From the NCBI GenBank assembly GCA_033439295.1, contig JAVTLE010000010.1, positions 2,480,001 to 2,544,000 of the forward strand: a stretch of 64,000 nucleotides of DNA, written 5' to 3'. This DNA comes from Deuterostichococcus epilithicus (Eukaryota > Chlorophyta > Trebouxiophyceae > Prasiolales > Stichococcaceae). Positions 50,266-62,014 of this stretch are shown here, in pieces (position 1 is the stretch's first letter; each line of letters opens with the position of its first letter). The notes below the pieces were generated by a model. It was not told the origin of the DNA and ran no database searches. It worked only from the letters and a program-made list of their open reading frames with translations. The position numbers and the translations under genes are program-made.

Positions 50266-53200
50266 GTAGTGGATCATCGGCGAACTACCTCTGCTCTGGA
50301 GCTGACAACGTCGGTATCATGGGCAGCATCGAGCCTCCCGGCGGTCTCAGCAGCAATCAGGTCTGCGTCAGCCGGACAGCGTACGAGAACGGCTTCAAAG
50401 GCCGGCTCAACAGGATCAGTTTGGGCCTGCAGACCGGCGGCGACGCCAATCGCGCCCCCAGACTTGGCAATGCGTCGGCGGCGCAGCCCATTCCGGGGAG
50501 CCCTTTTCTGATGGCGCCAGCGCAGCACTCGGCCTCGGACGCTTCCGTGCGGGGCGCTTCCCTGCCGCTGTCGCTCAGCCGCCCCTCGCTGTCCAGCCAG
50601 GCATCCGCAGAGGTGCGATACATGAACTGCCAGCAGCTCGCACTTTTATAATGCACCCTGGCAACAGGTGTGAAAGCAGAACCTTGCTGCACTAGCATCC
50701 AGGCCTGCTGCCACAGCATTGTCTGCATTGACTTCCACCTTGTCAAGGGCTTCAAAGTGCACTGAAGATAGTTTATGGGTCCTGTGCACAATGCCAATTG
50801 GCCATGCCTTTGGGCGCCCGCAGCAGCAGACGAAATCTCATCATCGAGAGATTGTCATCCTAGCGCGCACTGCAGCGCCTCAACCCAGCGCGCACTGCAC
50901 CGCAGGCGCTGGCGCGCTACTCGTCCATCGGGCAGGAGAGCGTGCGCTCGGCACTCGACGCCATCAGCCGCTACGCTGCACTGCGAGACTGCGCTGGAGT
51001 CGCCTTTGTAGACTCACGGGACCTGACCAAGGTGCGGCGGCACCGCCGACAGGCTGAAGGGCTTTGGCTGCTGTGCCGCTGCTCCATCCAGCACCTCAAA
51101 TGCTGCCGTTGATGCGAGCATGGTGTGTGGATCCTGTCCGCTGCTTGCAATCGGCAGCAGGCTTTCCGGATTGCCCAGCGTGTGTCGCAGCTGCTGCAGC
51201 TGGCGGCGCGCTGTGCCAGTCTCACGTGCAATCTGTATCCTGGTGACAGCATTGGCTGTGCGGAATGCGGCAGGTTGGGGACTTGGGCACTGGCGCTTAT
51301 GCAACCGTGGAACACTGCCGGCTCATCAATTGGAGGGACGACTCCCATCACGGCGCTGGAGCGGCAGCGGCGGCGGCGGCAGCAGCGGCGGCGACGGCCA
51401 CGGCGGTCGTCGGGGCGGCGGCAGCAGCAGCTCAAAAGGGCATCGCGCCGGCAACCGCCGCCGCGGCCGCCGGAGTCGGCCGGCGAGTCAGCCCGCTGAG
51501 GCAGCGTGCGGCGCTGGATGTGGCGGTCAAACACCTGCGGGCGGAGCTGTTCACCTGCCCCGGCGACCTTGAGGACTTTGTGAAGGAGGCAGTGCTGCTG
51601 GCCGGCCTGCAGCACAGGTGCGACGCTGGATCTTAGCGTAAGAATCCAGACCGCGGACTGGCACTAGAAGGTTCACTGGCATATGATCGCAGGCAAAGCA
51701 TAGAGCAGGGAGGTTGCGTAGCCTTGTTGCCTTGGTTCCTGCGGACGTATTGGCTGACTCCACTAGCCTGTGGCTACATCTTCCTTTGGCACAGTCTGCG
51801 GACCCAATCGCTGCAACCGAGCCTGCACCAAACAAGTATGTGCTTCTGCCACGGCTTCAGAATGTCTCGGCATGCATCACCTGGCGCAGGTCCATAGTGG
51901 GTGTCCTGGGCTTGGGGTTCACCGCCGCCGAGGGCAGCGGCAGCAGCTCCAGCGTCGAGCGGGGGAGCATGTTCATGGTCAGCGAGCTGTGCACTGGCGG
52001 CTCGCTGCGGGAAAAGATTCTGGCGCAGATGATCGCGGGGCGCAAGGTGCAAGCCCGGCGGCTGCTCTGGCACTAGCGTGTGATTTCGAGACGGCCAGGC
52101 TTCACGAGCTTCGTGCAGACACATGTTGAGCACTGTGAGCCCCCATGGTGCGCATACGGTTCAGCGCCTGCCGACTGCACGACAGGGCTGGCGGTTCGTG
52201 GCCAGCACAGGCCTGGCTGAGCTGCAGCTGTCAGGCATGTGTGTAATACTGCGCCAAGAGTCTGACACAGATGCGGAAGTGGTGCACTTCTGCCTGCCGC
52301 TTCCAAAACCACTTTGCACGCTGGCTCAGCTCCGCAGGAGGTTGTGACCCTTGAACTTCCTGTGGACGGCTCTTTCGGCTTCTTTTCACTGCAGGTGGTG
52401 TACAGCTACAGCCAAGGGCTGCAGTGGTGCGCCCAGGTGGCCGACGGGTTGGCCTTTCTGCACGCCCAGCGGCCCATCATCATTCACCGCGACGTGAAGC
52501 TCGACAATGTGCTGCTTGCCAGAGGTGCGCCACCCATCGGTGGCGGGCCTCTAGCAGCGGTGTCAGCATACTGTGCCCTGCCAAGTTGCCTGCTCGGCTC
52601 ATGCGTGAGCTTAGCTGATGAATGAGCCAGGCCGTCACATCAGAACGTTTGCGGTCAGACTAGGAGCCCTGGACCGGGCTGCACAAGCCAGTGGCGCCAG
52701 CAAGTGCGGGAGCCTGTATGTACAAACATGCTCCAGAATTCACAGCTGGTGTGCATCCCTGTATACTGCTGCAGGCGAGGACGGCGTCCTGGAGGCCAAG
52801 CTGGCAGACTTTGGGCTGCATGCTACGGTGGAGGCGCGGGATCGAACAAGGTTGGCGCTCTGTCACCACTTTGCCGCCTTTTCACATCATCGTACAGCCT
52901 AGGTCTCTCCTTCATGACGAGTAGCGTGCCTGTGACACGGTGCTTTGCCCTGCCAGGCGGCAGATGGTCAAGGCGGAGGTTAAGGCTAAGCACGCAGCTG
53001 AAAACAGCGGCGGCAGCACCAAAGGCAACGGCACTGTGGTCGCTAATAGCCGGAACAGCGCAGCGGCGCCGCACAGCAGCTCGTCGGCTGGCGCTGGCAC
53101 GCCTCCGCTGCGGCGCAGCATGTCGGATGAGCGGGAGTCCATGGGCAGCACAGCTCTCAGGTGAACCTACATACACTGAGCCACTCGAGGCTTCGTGGAT

Positions 53201-54783
53201 GGTTGCTTATCTTGCCTACGAGTCACCTTAATGTCGCGCGCCGTGACCAGCGCGTTGCTGTTCTAGGCCTCAGTGCGAGGAAGGCACACCAGCATGAGGT
53301 GGTATGGCTCTTGCATTATCTGCCGAACATTGGCTGCAGCCGCCCGCCATCCGGTTGGCTCCCGGCACCTTGCTCTGTTCCCGGGCAGTACTGTCTTGCA
53401 GGTCGGCAATATAGTGTAGTGTCCGATGCATCGTATTGCATTGAAAAGTTTGCGGTTTCATGTTTGCGCAGGAAGATGCGCAGTCTAGTGCGAACCCGCA
53501 CCGGCAGTGGTTCCGGCACTGCCGCTGCCAACGCTGCCTCTGCAATCTCAGCAATTGCCCGCCAGCGCCTCACAGGCATGCACCATCTTCGCAAGTGCTG
53601 TCCAGATCATCAAACGCCACAAGCGCGCCTTTTGCATGCCAAGCGCAAATTGCAGTCTCCCCTTCTCAGGCACGGGAAGGCTAGTCTTCCACCAGGTTTG
53701 AGAGACTGCCTCGTGTCTTGGCGCAGGCCAGACAGGGTCCTTCCTCGGCATGGCGCCAGAGGTGACCCTGTCTCGTCACTACGACGAGACAGCCGATGTG
53801 TTCAGCCTGGGATGCGTCATTGTGGACGTCATGGGCAAGCAGCTGACATCCGCAGAGGTGGCCTACCACGGCACCGCCGTCGAGTTCCAGACGTGAGCGC
53901 GAGTTCTGCCCTTACTGAGTACTGCACTGCCAATTTGTGCGCCTGACAGTCACGGCACTGGCAAGTTCCTGAAGCTTCATCGTGGTCTCTTCTCCTGCCC
54001 AGACGTTCGATGACAGCGGTCAGACTGCCAGTCGTCGCTGTTTGCACAGATTCTTACTCTGCTCCCTGCAGGTATGCCATGCGGGTGCGTCGCCGCAGCA
54101 CCGATCAGGCGGCACTCCTGATGGATGTGCATGCACGATCTGAACTTGGCGAACGTGTTGGCTTGTACTGGAGGCTTCTGGACCACGAGTCGTTCTTTTC
54201 TCGCCTGAATTACATCAGCTCATTGATGTCGTCTGTCTGTTTCGTCCCTGATCATGACATAGGGCCCATCTCACTGTGAGGTGTCGGTTCGCAGGTCGCT
54301 CACGGCTATCGAAGGCCTCACCCGCAGAACTGGCCTCCGCAGCTCAGTGCGCTTGTGGCTTCCTGCCTGGCGCACAGGCCAGCCGACCGGCCAACAGCGG
54401 CGCAGGTCTGCCACCTTGAGGACAACAACAGAAACTTTTGCCAAACTGATCATGCGAGGACATGGCAGCGCTTCTGTGCTTGTCGTGCATAGAGCCAATG
54501 AAAAGGCTGCATTTTGTGCATGAGAGCGAGGTATACATAACACGTCGTGCAATCATTGCTTGGACGTGCATCTTGGTGCCCATTTGGCGGCTGCAATAAT
54601 GGCGTCGGCATGAAGCCAAGTGAGAGCGGCATCTGTGCAGAATGCAGCTGACATCTCAGTGGCCTCAAATCGAGACGTTCGACACCGCTGCTGCATCAGG
54701 TGGCCGGGCGGCTGCGGGCGTTGACCTCAGAGATGGCTCTCATGGACAGCCGGCGCCGCGCAGGGTGCTCCTGTCTTGGTTAA
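50266..54783 (+). CDS. TKL/Raf-like protein kinase, copy B
   Basis: Duplicate of kinase A with every exon kept: 50266-50612, 50906-51031, 51274-51617, 51890-52046, 52395-52524, 52775-52850, 52957-53160, 53472-53575, 53727-53892, 54072-54084, 54295-54405, 54700-54783. About 619 residues to a TAA. The N-terminal Ser-rich exon is shorter than in A. The Ala-rich insert is three residues longer. All catalytic motifs are unchanged (LGTGAYATVEH, VAVKHL, HRDVKLDNVLL, ADFG, MAPEV), the reading frame is open throughout, and the 13-nt microexon is preserved. The donor after exon 4 (52047) is GT where copy A has GC. The donor after exon 8 (53576) is GC in both. Retention of a full frame while flanking duplicated fragments decayed suggests selection on this copy. 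Confidence 0.87.
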
Positions 54784-56275
54784 TAACGGGGTCTACGATC
54801 GATGGCCACAATCAGTCAGCGGCTGGCACCGTCGATCACAGCTGTGGTGCAGTCCGTGTATCAGCCGGGCGCAAGCGCGGCTGGAAGTCGCATGCTGGGC
54901 CGCCAGAAAGCGGATGACCTCGTTCGAAAATAGCACGCCTGTGTCAGTCAGGGCGGGCAGTAGGGGCGCCAAGATGCGCCAGCATCTGATGACGGGTTAT
55001 GTCAATAATGGCCGCCTCAATATTCTTTTGTTTGTGTGTTTTTGTTTGTATGTGTGCACGGGATGCGACACGAGCTGTCCTGTCCTGCTGCAGCCCAGCT
55101 GCATGATAGCCATCAATGCAAGTCAACGCTGCAGCGTGACATACATTCGCCGCTGCTGCTGGGGTGTGAGTGATGAGCAGCATTGCAACGGCGAGCTGGT
55201 GCACCGTACAGGTAGACGTCAATAACGATGACGAGAGAGAGAGTTTCTGACTCACCCCTGATGCGACCTCCGCAACATGATTGCGTCAACTGCTGAGCAT
55301 TGCTGGGATTAATCTATTTAACTGAAGCTGTGCAACTCATTTCACGTGTCGTCAGGTTCAAGGGAAGGATAGTTTTAGTGCACCAACTAGCAGCCAGTTG
55401 TCTTGAAATGTTAGAAATGACACCAGACACAAATTCCTTCGAACATCACTTCTTGTCAACCAGCAGCTAGTCACCAAGCAATGAGAACTTCTAACGTCTG
55501 CTCGCCGTATACGTTTGACGATGCTGAGCATTGGCACGATGCACACCCAACCGCTGCCAGCCGGGCAGAATCATGCATCGATTCTGCGCTGGTGGCCTGC
55601 AGCGCATTTTCACATCTCGAGACTATCTGCTCTGCGTAGGTCCACAAGAGTGCGGGTCAATATAATGCCGGGGCATTCGTACATACGTTTATGGAGCATC
55701 AAATCCTGGGCGGTGCCTGGCGCATTCATTTGCAATAAGCTACACGGCTGTTGTATGTGCAGCAAACGGCAGCCGTCTGCGACTTTGGAGCCCGGTCAAG
55801 CGCCGCCAGGCAATGGTGACATAATGGCTGCTGGCGGCGGCAAGGATGGCGGTCAGTGGCGGCATAGTCAGTGGCGCCCCCAACACTACTATATACATAC
55901 AGCCTTCGTTGCGTGACATCACCTGCAGGTGCGATGTACAGGTCGACTTGCGCTTGTTTCGAATGCCAAATGCTCCTGCGCTGCCAGCACCATGTCGTCT
56001 GGATCTTTTCTTCGTTTTCATTTATTTATCTATTCATTTATTGATTGATTTATTGATTGCTTTATTTATTTATTTATTTATTCATTTATTCATTTATTGT
56101 TTGTTGTTTGTTTGTTTGCGGTCTGGCAGAGCAAACGCAGACTGCCATTGCTGTTTTTGCAATGTTGTTCGCACAATCACTGGCTTCTGTTTACTTGTCA
56201 AAGGCCGGTCGCGTCATGGCGCCAAGAATCCAGTACTTGCAGCCTGGATCGCCACTGAAATTTACTCCCTCAGCC
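54784..56275. other. Intergenic, kinase B to M14 carboxypeptidase
   Basis: Collinear with 43901-45285. A long ATTT/TTTG-type simple repeat (56015-56129) lies about 150 bp upstream of the carboxypeptidase start codon, probably in its promoter or 5' leader. No exon is supported. Confidence 0.4.
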
Positions 56276-59200
56276 ATGCCGCGTCTCGTCAGAGCGCTTT
56301 GTGTATGCATTGTGATGGCGTGGCTGCACACTGCAATCGCCCAGGTACTTGTTCATCTTGCTGTAGGTGTGATGTCCACGTTTTCGCTACCGATGTGCTC
56401 GTGTAGGTACGCTTTGCGTGAACGTGATGTAAAGCATGCTTTCATCGTCGTGATCACCCTTGCAGGAGGTCGCTTCGAACGCTGCTGGCGCCGATGGCCC
56501 CAGCATGGTCAGCAGCAATGCTGCGGCGCCACAGCAGGAGCAACCGCACGCAGCAGCGCCAAAGGCGGGAGATCCAGCGCAGCAGACACCCCTGGACGAG
56601 GTCCTCGCGGGCTACTTCTCCAACGAGGAGCTGGTGAGTTGTTCCAGAAAGGTCTGCCCGCCAGATGCTTAGGGCTACTCTGGGGACGCTCTACCCGACC
56701 CTCAAGCTGCGCCAGCAGGGCACCCTTTCCCTGGCAGCGAGCTTCTGCAGCAGCCACACCTGAAAGCGAGCTGCGATGTGAAACCCTGTGACATATGTGA
56801 CGTTTCTATTCGGACAACTCCAAACCCGCAGGAGGCACACCTGCACAACTTCACCCAGCGCTGTGCCAGCATTTCCCGCGCGCACAGCGTGGGGTCATCC
56901 GCCGGCGGCAGGCGCCTGTGGGTGCTGGTGCTGGGCAAGGAGCTGTCGCAGCCGCAGCCGCGGCCGGCGTTCCGCTACGCCGCCAACATGCACGGCGACG
57001 AGCCGTCGGGGCGGCAGCTGCTGCTGGCGCTCGCCGAGTGGCTGTGTGCAAGGTGGGAGACCTTCGCAGGCGGGCCACTCATCTGCGCGCCGGCTCAACG
57101 GGGCGCCATCCGCATGCATTGCATGCTCTTGCCATCCTGCTCCTCTTGAGCGATCCATGCACAAGCTTTCAGGCTGCGCGGCCCCCCACACCCGCAGCAG
57201 CAGCGCTGCCCGAGTCCAGACCACAGCCCCAGCTCACCGCCGCTGCTGCTCTGCCCCTGCAGGCAGGGCGCCGACGCGCAGGCGGCGGCGCTGCTGGAGG
57301 GTATGGAGCTGCACTTGATGCCCAGCTCAAACCCGGACGGGTTTGCCGCCCGCACCCGCGGCAACAGGTGCGAACCATGTTTCCTGATAGCTGCTTCTTT
57401 CGGAAACCCGACGCCAGTGGCGCTGCATGCACATCTGCAAGACGTCATCCGTGCAGTGCGCCTAAGGCGTAAGAGCAGCGGCAGAGCAGCAGCGGCAGCG
57501 GTCAGCAGCATGCTGCCATCCTTACAGACCTATCCTGCGGCCGCAGTGGGGGCGTGAGCTGCAAGCCACTGCGCCATCCCCCTTCCCTGGAATGCTGAAC
57601 GAATGTTGGAGTTGCGCGCATGTCATGTTGCTGACGCCTGAACCTTACTATGCTGCCTCACCGCAGCAAGGGCAGGGACCTGAACCGGGACTTTCCCGAC
57701 CCACTGGCATCCGGCGGCCGGTCGCACGGGCCGCTGCCGGCGAGTGGGGACGAGCAGCCGGAGACGGCGGTGCTCATGGAGTGGGCCCGCTCGCAGACCT
57801 TTGTCGCGGCCGCCAGTTTGCACGAGGCACGGCCCTCGGAGCAGTCCTGGATCGAAGCGTCTCAGCAGTGTGGCTTTGCCACTAAAGTCGGCACGACATG
57901 CCGCCGCCGCGGCGGAGGCGGGGCTGTGCCGACGCCCTTCCTGCTGCTGTAGCCGTGCATGCAGCTCCTGCCTGCACCGTCTGCAGCGTGCCGAGGAGGA
58001 CAGAAAAATCGCGAGGAAGGTTGTGCTTTCGTGTGTGCTGGCCGCTGTCATCTGTTCCATGTGCACCAGCGGGCCGCGATGCGCGGCTGCGGCCGGCTCT
58101 CGTCAGGCTCTAGGTTTCAGGGTCCCACCGCTGGCATCACAGCTGTCCCGAGTGTGCCGCGCTGAAAAACTCAGAGTCATATGCTACAGGGAGCGCTGGT
58201 GGCGAACTATCCGTGGGACGCGCCTGACCCTGGGCAGGCAGGCTACGCCAAGGCGCCGGACGACGCGACCTTCAGGTGGGCGTTTTGGACGATGATGAGA
58301 ACCAACTCGCATTGTGCTCGCACTGCTGTGGGAGCAATTGACAACAACTGGCAGCGAGACGTCGAAATTCTAAAGACGATGCAGCCGAAAATGGGACGGG
58401 GGCGCGCGCAGTGAACTTGCTGCACACATGACCCAGCTTGCGGCTGTGCAATGACGCTGCGAGTCAAGCAGTCGACACACACATGGGCACATGCGCCGCC
58501 AGCGCCGCATGGCATCATCGCGACTCCTGCCAGTCGCCCCTCAACTTAGGGCCGCCGCCGCCGCCGCACCGCAGGTGGCTGGCGGAGAAGTATGCAAGCG
58601 CGCACGCGGGCATGGCGGCGGCGGCGGAGTTTGCCGAGACGCGCGGCATCACCAACGGCGCCGCATGGTACCCCGTTCACGGCGGCATGCAGGTGGGTGG
58701 GTGTCACAAGCCGTGTCGTGAGCTCCATTCGATGCCCGGTTCTGGAGGCGAGGAAGCAAGTGAGAGCTGGGTACAGGGTTTCGCGCGGAAATGCGGTAGC
58801 GAGGCGCGCTCTGTCTGGCGGCACCTGTGTGCTGGACGCTGTGGCACCCCAATCTAGGGTATTGAAACCCACCCTCATGGCAGCAATAGCACCTTCGCCA
58901 AGCTCGGCAAACCTGTGGTGCGACACCGCGCGCCTGCATCCGCTGTTGGCGCACCGCAGTCGTGGGCGAGCTCAACGGCGCCAGAATTGGCTGCATGGTG
59001 GGATCGCGTCGTAGTGGGTGTCACGCTCTCGTGCTCTTGTCTCGGACAGCGACCGCTGGTGGGTCGCGTTGGGATGGGTGCCAGGGTCCTGGAAACCGGC
59101 CCTGTGCATCGTGCCCACGTTGTTGCAGTTCAATGCGACAGCCATTGGCGGATGCCTGCAGCGCAGCAGGGCGAGCGGCTGGCGTCACTTGGAGGGTGAG

Positions 59201-61202
59201 TGGGGTAGCAGCCAGAAGGGGCTGGCTGGCGCGGCGCTGACTTGCAGCACTGCTGGTTTGATCAAACCGAACCCTCAGCGTGGGTGCTACATGGGACATG
59301 CGCCGCCCACGGGGCTGGGGCGACGTGGACCTCCGCTGCATGAGCTGACGCAGCAAGCTGAGCCAGCAGGGGCGGCCAGCCGCAACTCGACTGGGTGTCA
59401 CGCCTCACTGCCTTTGCAAATGCCGCAGGACTGGAGCTACGTGGATCGCCACTGCATGGAGCTGACGCTCGAGGTCAGCCAGAGCAAGTGGCCGCCGGCG
59501 GAGTCGCTGGGCGACCTGTTTGCGGCCAACCTGCCGGCGCTGCTGGCGCTTCCTACTGCCGCGGGGCTGCAGAGCCTCAGGTGGGGATGTTGTTCAGCAT
59601 GGCCAAACAAAGCCCAGCTGCTGTGAGTCCCTCTGGGGCGCCTGCAGAAGCTGCGCTGCCCATTGCAGCAGGGCTGCAGGGTCTCTGTTGGGGACATGAA
59701 TCAGCAACAAAGCAATGCGCCCCCTCAGGTGGGGACTGGTAAAATTGAAAACCCTCATCAAACCGGAAATTCAAGTGCAATGCGTCCCTTTGGGGAGCCT
59801 GTACTGCAAGCAACACGTGCGACATCGCCTGGATGGGGCTCGACCAGCTGGTGACTGATTGGACCCCTCCTCTGCCGCAGGAGCTTCGTGCAGCAGAAGG
59901 CGGCGCATGCGGCAACCCTGCCAGGCGCGGGGTGTCGCCGCAGATGACAGATAGCTGCCGACGAGCTCTTGCTGACTGAGTACGGGGCACCAATACGTCC
60001 ATGCTGTCGCAGGGGATTCGTGCAGCAGAAGGCGGCGAAGGCGGACACGCTGCAGGGCGCGGACGTCGCCGCGGAAGAGGACACCTACGGCGCCGTCGTC
60101 GCGGAGGTCCGCGTCGTGGGCATCGACTCCTTCGTGCTCAGCGGCGCACAGTTCGGCGACTACTACAGGCGCGCCTGCTGGAATGAGCCGCCTGCCTGCA
60201 TTCCTGGGTTTCTGGTGGTGTATGTAACGCTCGAACGCCGCGGCGGCGCCACCCGATGCGCCCGTCAACGGCGCACAGTCAGGCCCGGGAAGCTCTGTGC
60301 AGCATGCGCTGCCGCGGCGCTCGGTCCCTCGCGTGCCGCTGGATTGCACGTTGGGTGCGGCACCACAACACAGTGGCTGGGGTGTCAGCCTGCTCCTTGG
60401 ATGCAGTCTCCCGCTTGCGCCAGCAACCCGTGGTGCGTCATGTCATGACTGGTGTCACGGCGTCAGTGCAGACGGACGCATCCAGCTGGTCACCCCGATC
60501 ATCTGACCGTCGTGCTGTGGCTCTCGTCAGGCCACTGGCGCCGGGCACATACACGGTGACGGCGCGCGCTGCGGGATTTGCCGACGCCAGCGCTGACGTG
60601 ACCATCCCCGAGGACGGTTCCGGCGCGCAGCAGGTGGCCTTAAACCCTGGTTCCTCGAGCTCGGACTACCTGATCTTCGACCCTGGCCCCCGTGCTCTCT
60701 GTGCTCTGCTCCTATACGGAACAGTGCGGCCAGCAGCGGTGGCGGCCTCACAGCCAGCTATGTCGCCGGCTCCTCCGTATGCTTGCAAGCGCCGACCCTG
60801 TTGTCGGCTTTGCGTTGCCATACAAAATCTTGCTACTCGGTCTCGCTAGGGGCTGTCTGCCAGCCCTTGCTGCCCATATCACACTGCACGCCCATTGCAA
60901 CTCAGGACTTTCTGATGATACCCCTCGGTGGCGGCGTCGATTCCGCTGAGGCGGTCAAGCTGGCGGCGGCGGCGGCGGCGGCGGATAAGGTCGGCCAGTC
61001 TCAGGGCTCGGATCTGGCCACAGGAGCCGCGGCTGCCGACAGCGGCTGGCTCGGCGACAGTGACGGCGGTGGGAGACAAACACTGCTGGGCGGCGGGGGC
61101 AGGGCGCAGTGGCTGCCGTGGGCTGCAGTTGCACTTGCATTGCTGCTGCTGATCGCTTGGGCGGTCCGGCGACGGCGGCGGCGGCGCTGGGCCCGGGACT
61201 GA
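56276..61202 (+). CDS. M14 metallocarboxypeptidase, carboxypeptidase D/SOL1 type, membrane-anchored
   Basis: Predicted zinc carboxypeptidase of the secretory pathway that removes C-terminal residues (Lys/Arg in characterised relatives). Exons: 56276-56344, 56466-56633, 56832-57052, 57263-57367, 57667-57826, 58190-58275, 58575-58692, 59429-59580, 60013-60168, 60531-60633, 60906-61202. They total 1,635 nt (544 residues) to TGA. The start is set by a classical signal peptide, MPRLVRALCVCIVMAWLH. Zinc ligands: NMHGDE (His, Glu) and the His of AASLHEGALVANYPWD. Substrate-binding DLNRDF, Tyr in AAWYPVHGGMQDWSY and catalytic Glu in MELTLEVS are all present. A transthyretin-like domain follows (GDYYRPLAPGTYTVTA), then a Gly/Ala linker, one membrane helix (WAAVALALLLLIAWAV) and a short Arg-rich cytosolic tail. 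Donors at 57827 and 60169 are GC. The second intron contains the duplication boundary. Confidence 0.92.
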
Positions 61203-62014
61203 CTTCAGCTACATCGACATGGGTACCTTCAGTACAACAAAGAGGCAGTGCGGCAGTGTGAATGGTGTCGTGACTTGGTTTCGATTCTTGAAGTCCCAAA
61301 TTCGGCGTCGCCAGGGATGCTGACTGCCAGATCATCTGGATATTGTAGCCGTCGGTGAACATCAGTAGGTAGCTAATTGAGCACACTTCAAAGTCTGGTG
61401 AGTCTTGCCAACATTGCTGCATCTGCCGTGCGCTGCTGCGTTGTAGGGATTGTGCAGCGCTGTCACACCATCCTCATTGCTTCACTCTTAACTCCGCCAG
61501 CAGTAGGCGCCCTACGTTTGGTTTTGGCACTGTTACAGCAAGACAACCACAACCTTCTGAAAAGTAACATGACAAGTCCGTATCAGAGCATCTCAGCTGT
61601 CAGATGCCTGGAAAACAACTAAATTCTGTTTGCATCCACACATGATAGGAAACCACAGCCGCCAATTGAGCAGCAAGCAGGTACTTCCAAGCATCGCATC
61701 TTCGCTAAACCACTTCAAAGTATGTTTCAGGGAGAGACCACTGCACTTCAATTGCCTGCGGTGAAAGTGGTGAAAGAATGAAGCCTGGGTAGGTTGTCGT
61801 CTGGTGGGTCCCAATTACTGCCGCTGGCCGGTGGCGGTTGCGGCACGATGCCCAACCTCTGCATCACGATGCATCGCCAGGTTCGAGTACATCGTGGGAC
61901 AAGGTTGTGGACCCCAAATGCTGCCAGCCAAGAGGCGCCGCACCCCATGCCTGCTAGTCTTAGAGATGCAGCAGGGCCCATTGCTGCCATGACCAGTGAT
62001 GCCTGTTGCACCGC
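61203..62014. other. Intergenic between convergent genes
   Basis: Separates the 3' ends of the carboxypeptidase (+) and the proton pump (-), so it should hold both 3' untranslated regions and terminators. It is noticeably less GC-rich than its surroundings. No exon or repeat was seen. Confidence 0.45.

Larger units (their letters stand above)
46079..57076 (+). repeat. Unit 2 of the tandem segmental duplication
   Basis: Second direct-repeat unit, about 11.0 kb. It starts in a GT90 intron and ends in the second intron of the intact M14 gene. At the left boundary (46075-46081) the sequence switches from M14-intron homology to GT90-intron homology with only a few shared bases (CGG then TGTGAG), which is compatible with non-homologous joining. 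Confidence 0.9.

Noticed and set aside
34613-57076. Duplication caused by a mobile element
   Set aside because: No terminal repeats, transposase, reverse transcriptase or target duplications were seen at 34.61, 46.08 or 57.08 kb. Junctions share only a few bases.
60460-60530. Extra carboxypeptidase exon encoding DGRIQLVTP
   Set aside because: The frame ends in TGA before a usable donor, and joining 60168 directly to 60531 gives the expected GDYYRPLAPGTYTV sequence in phase.
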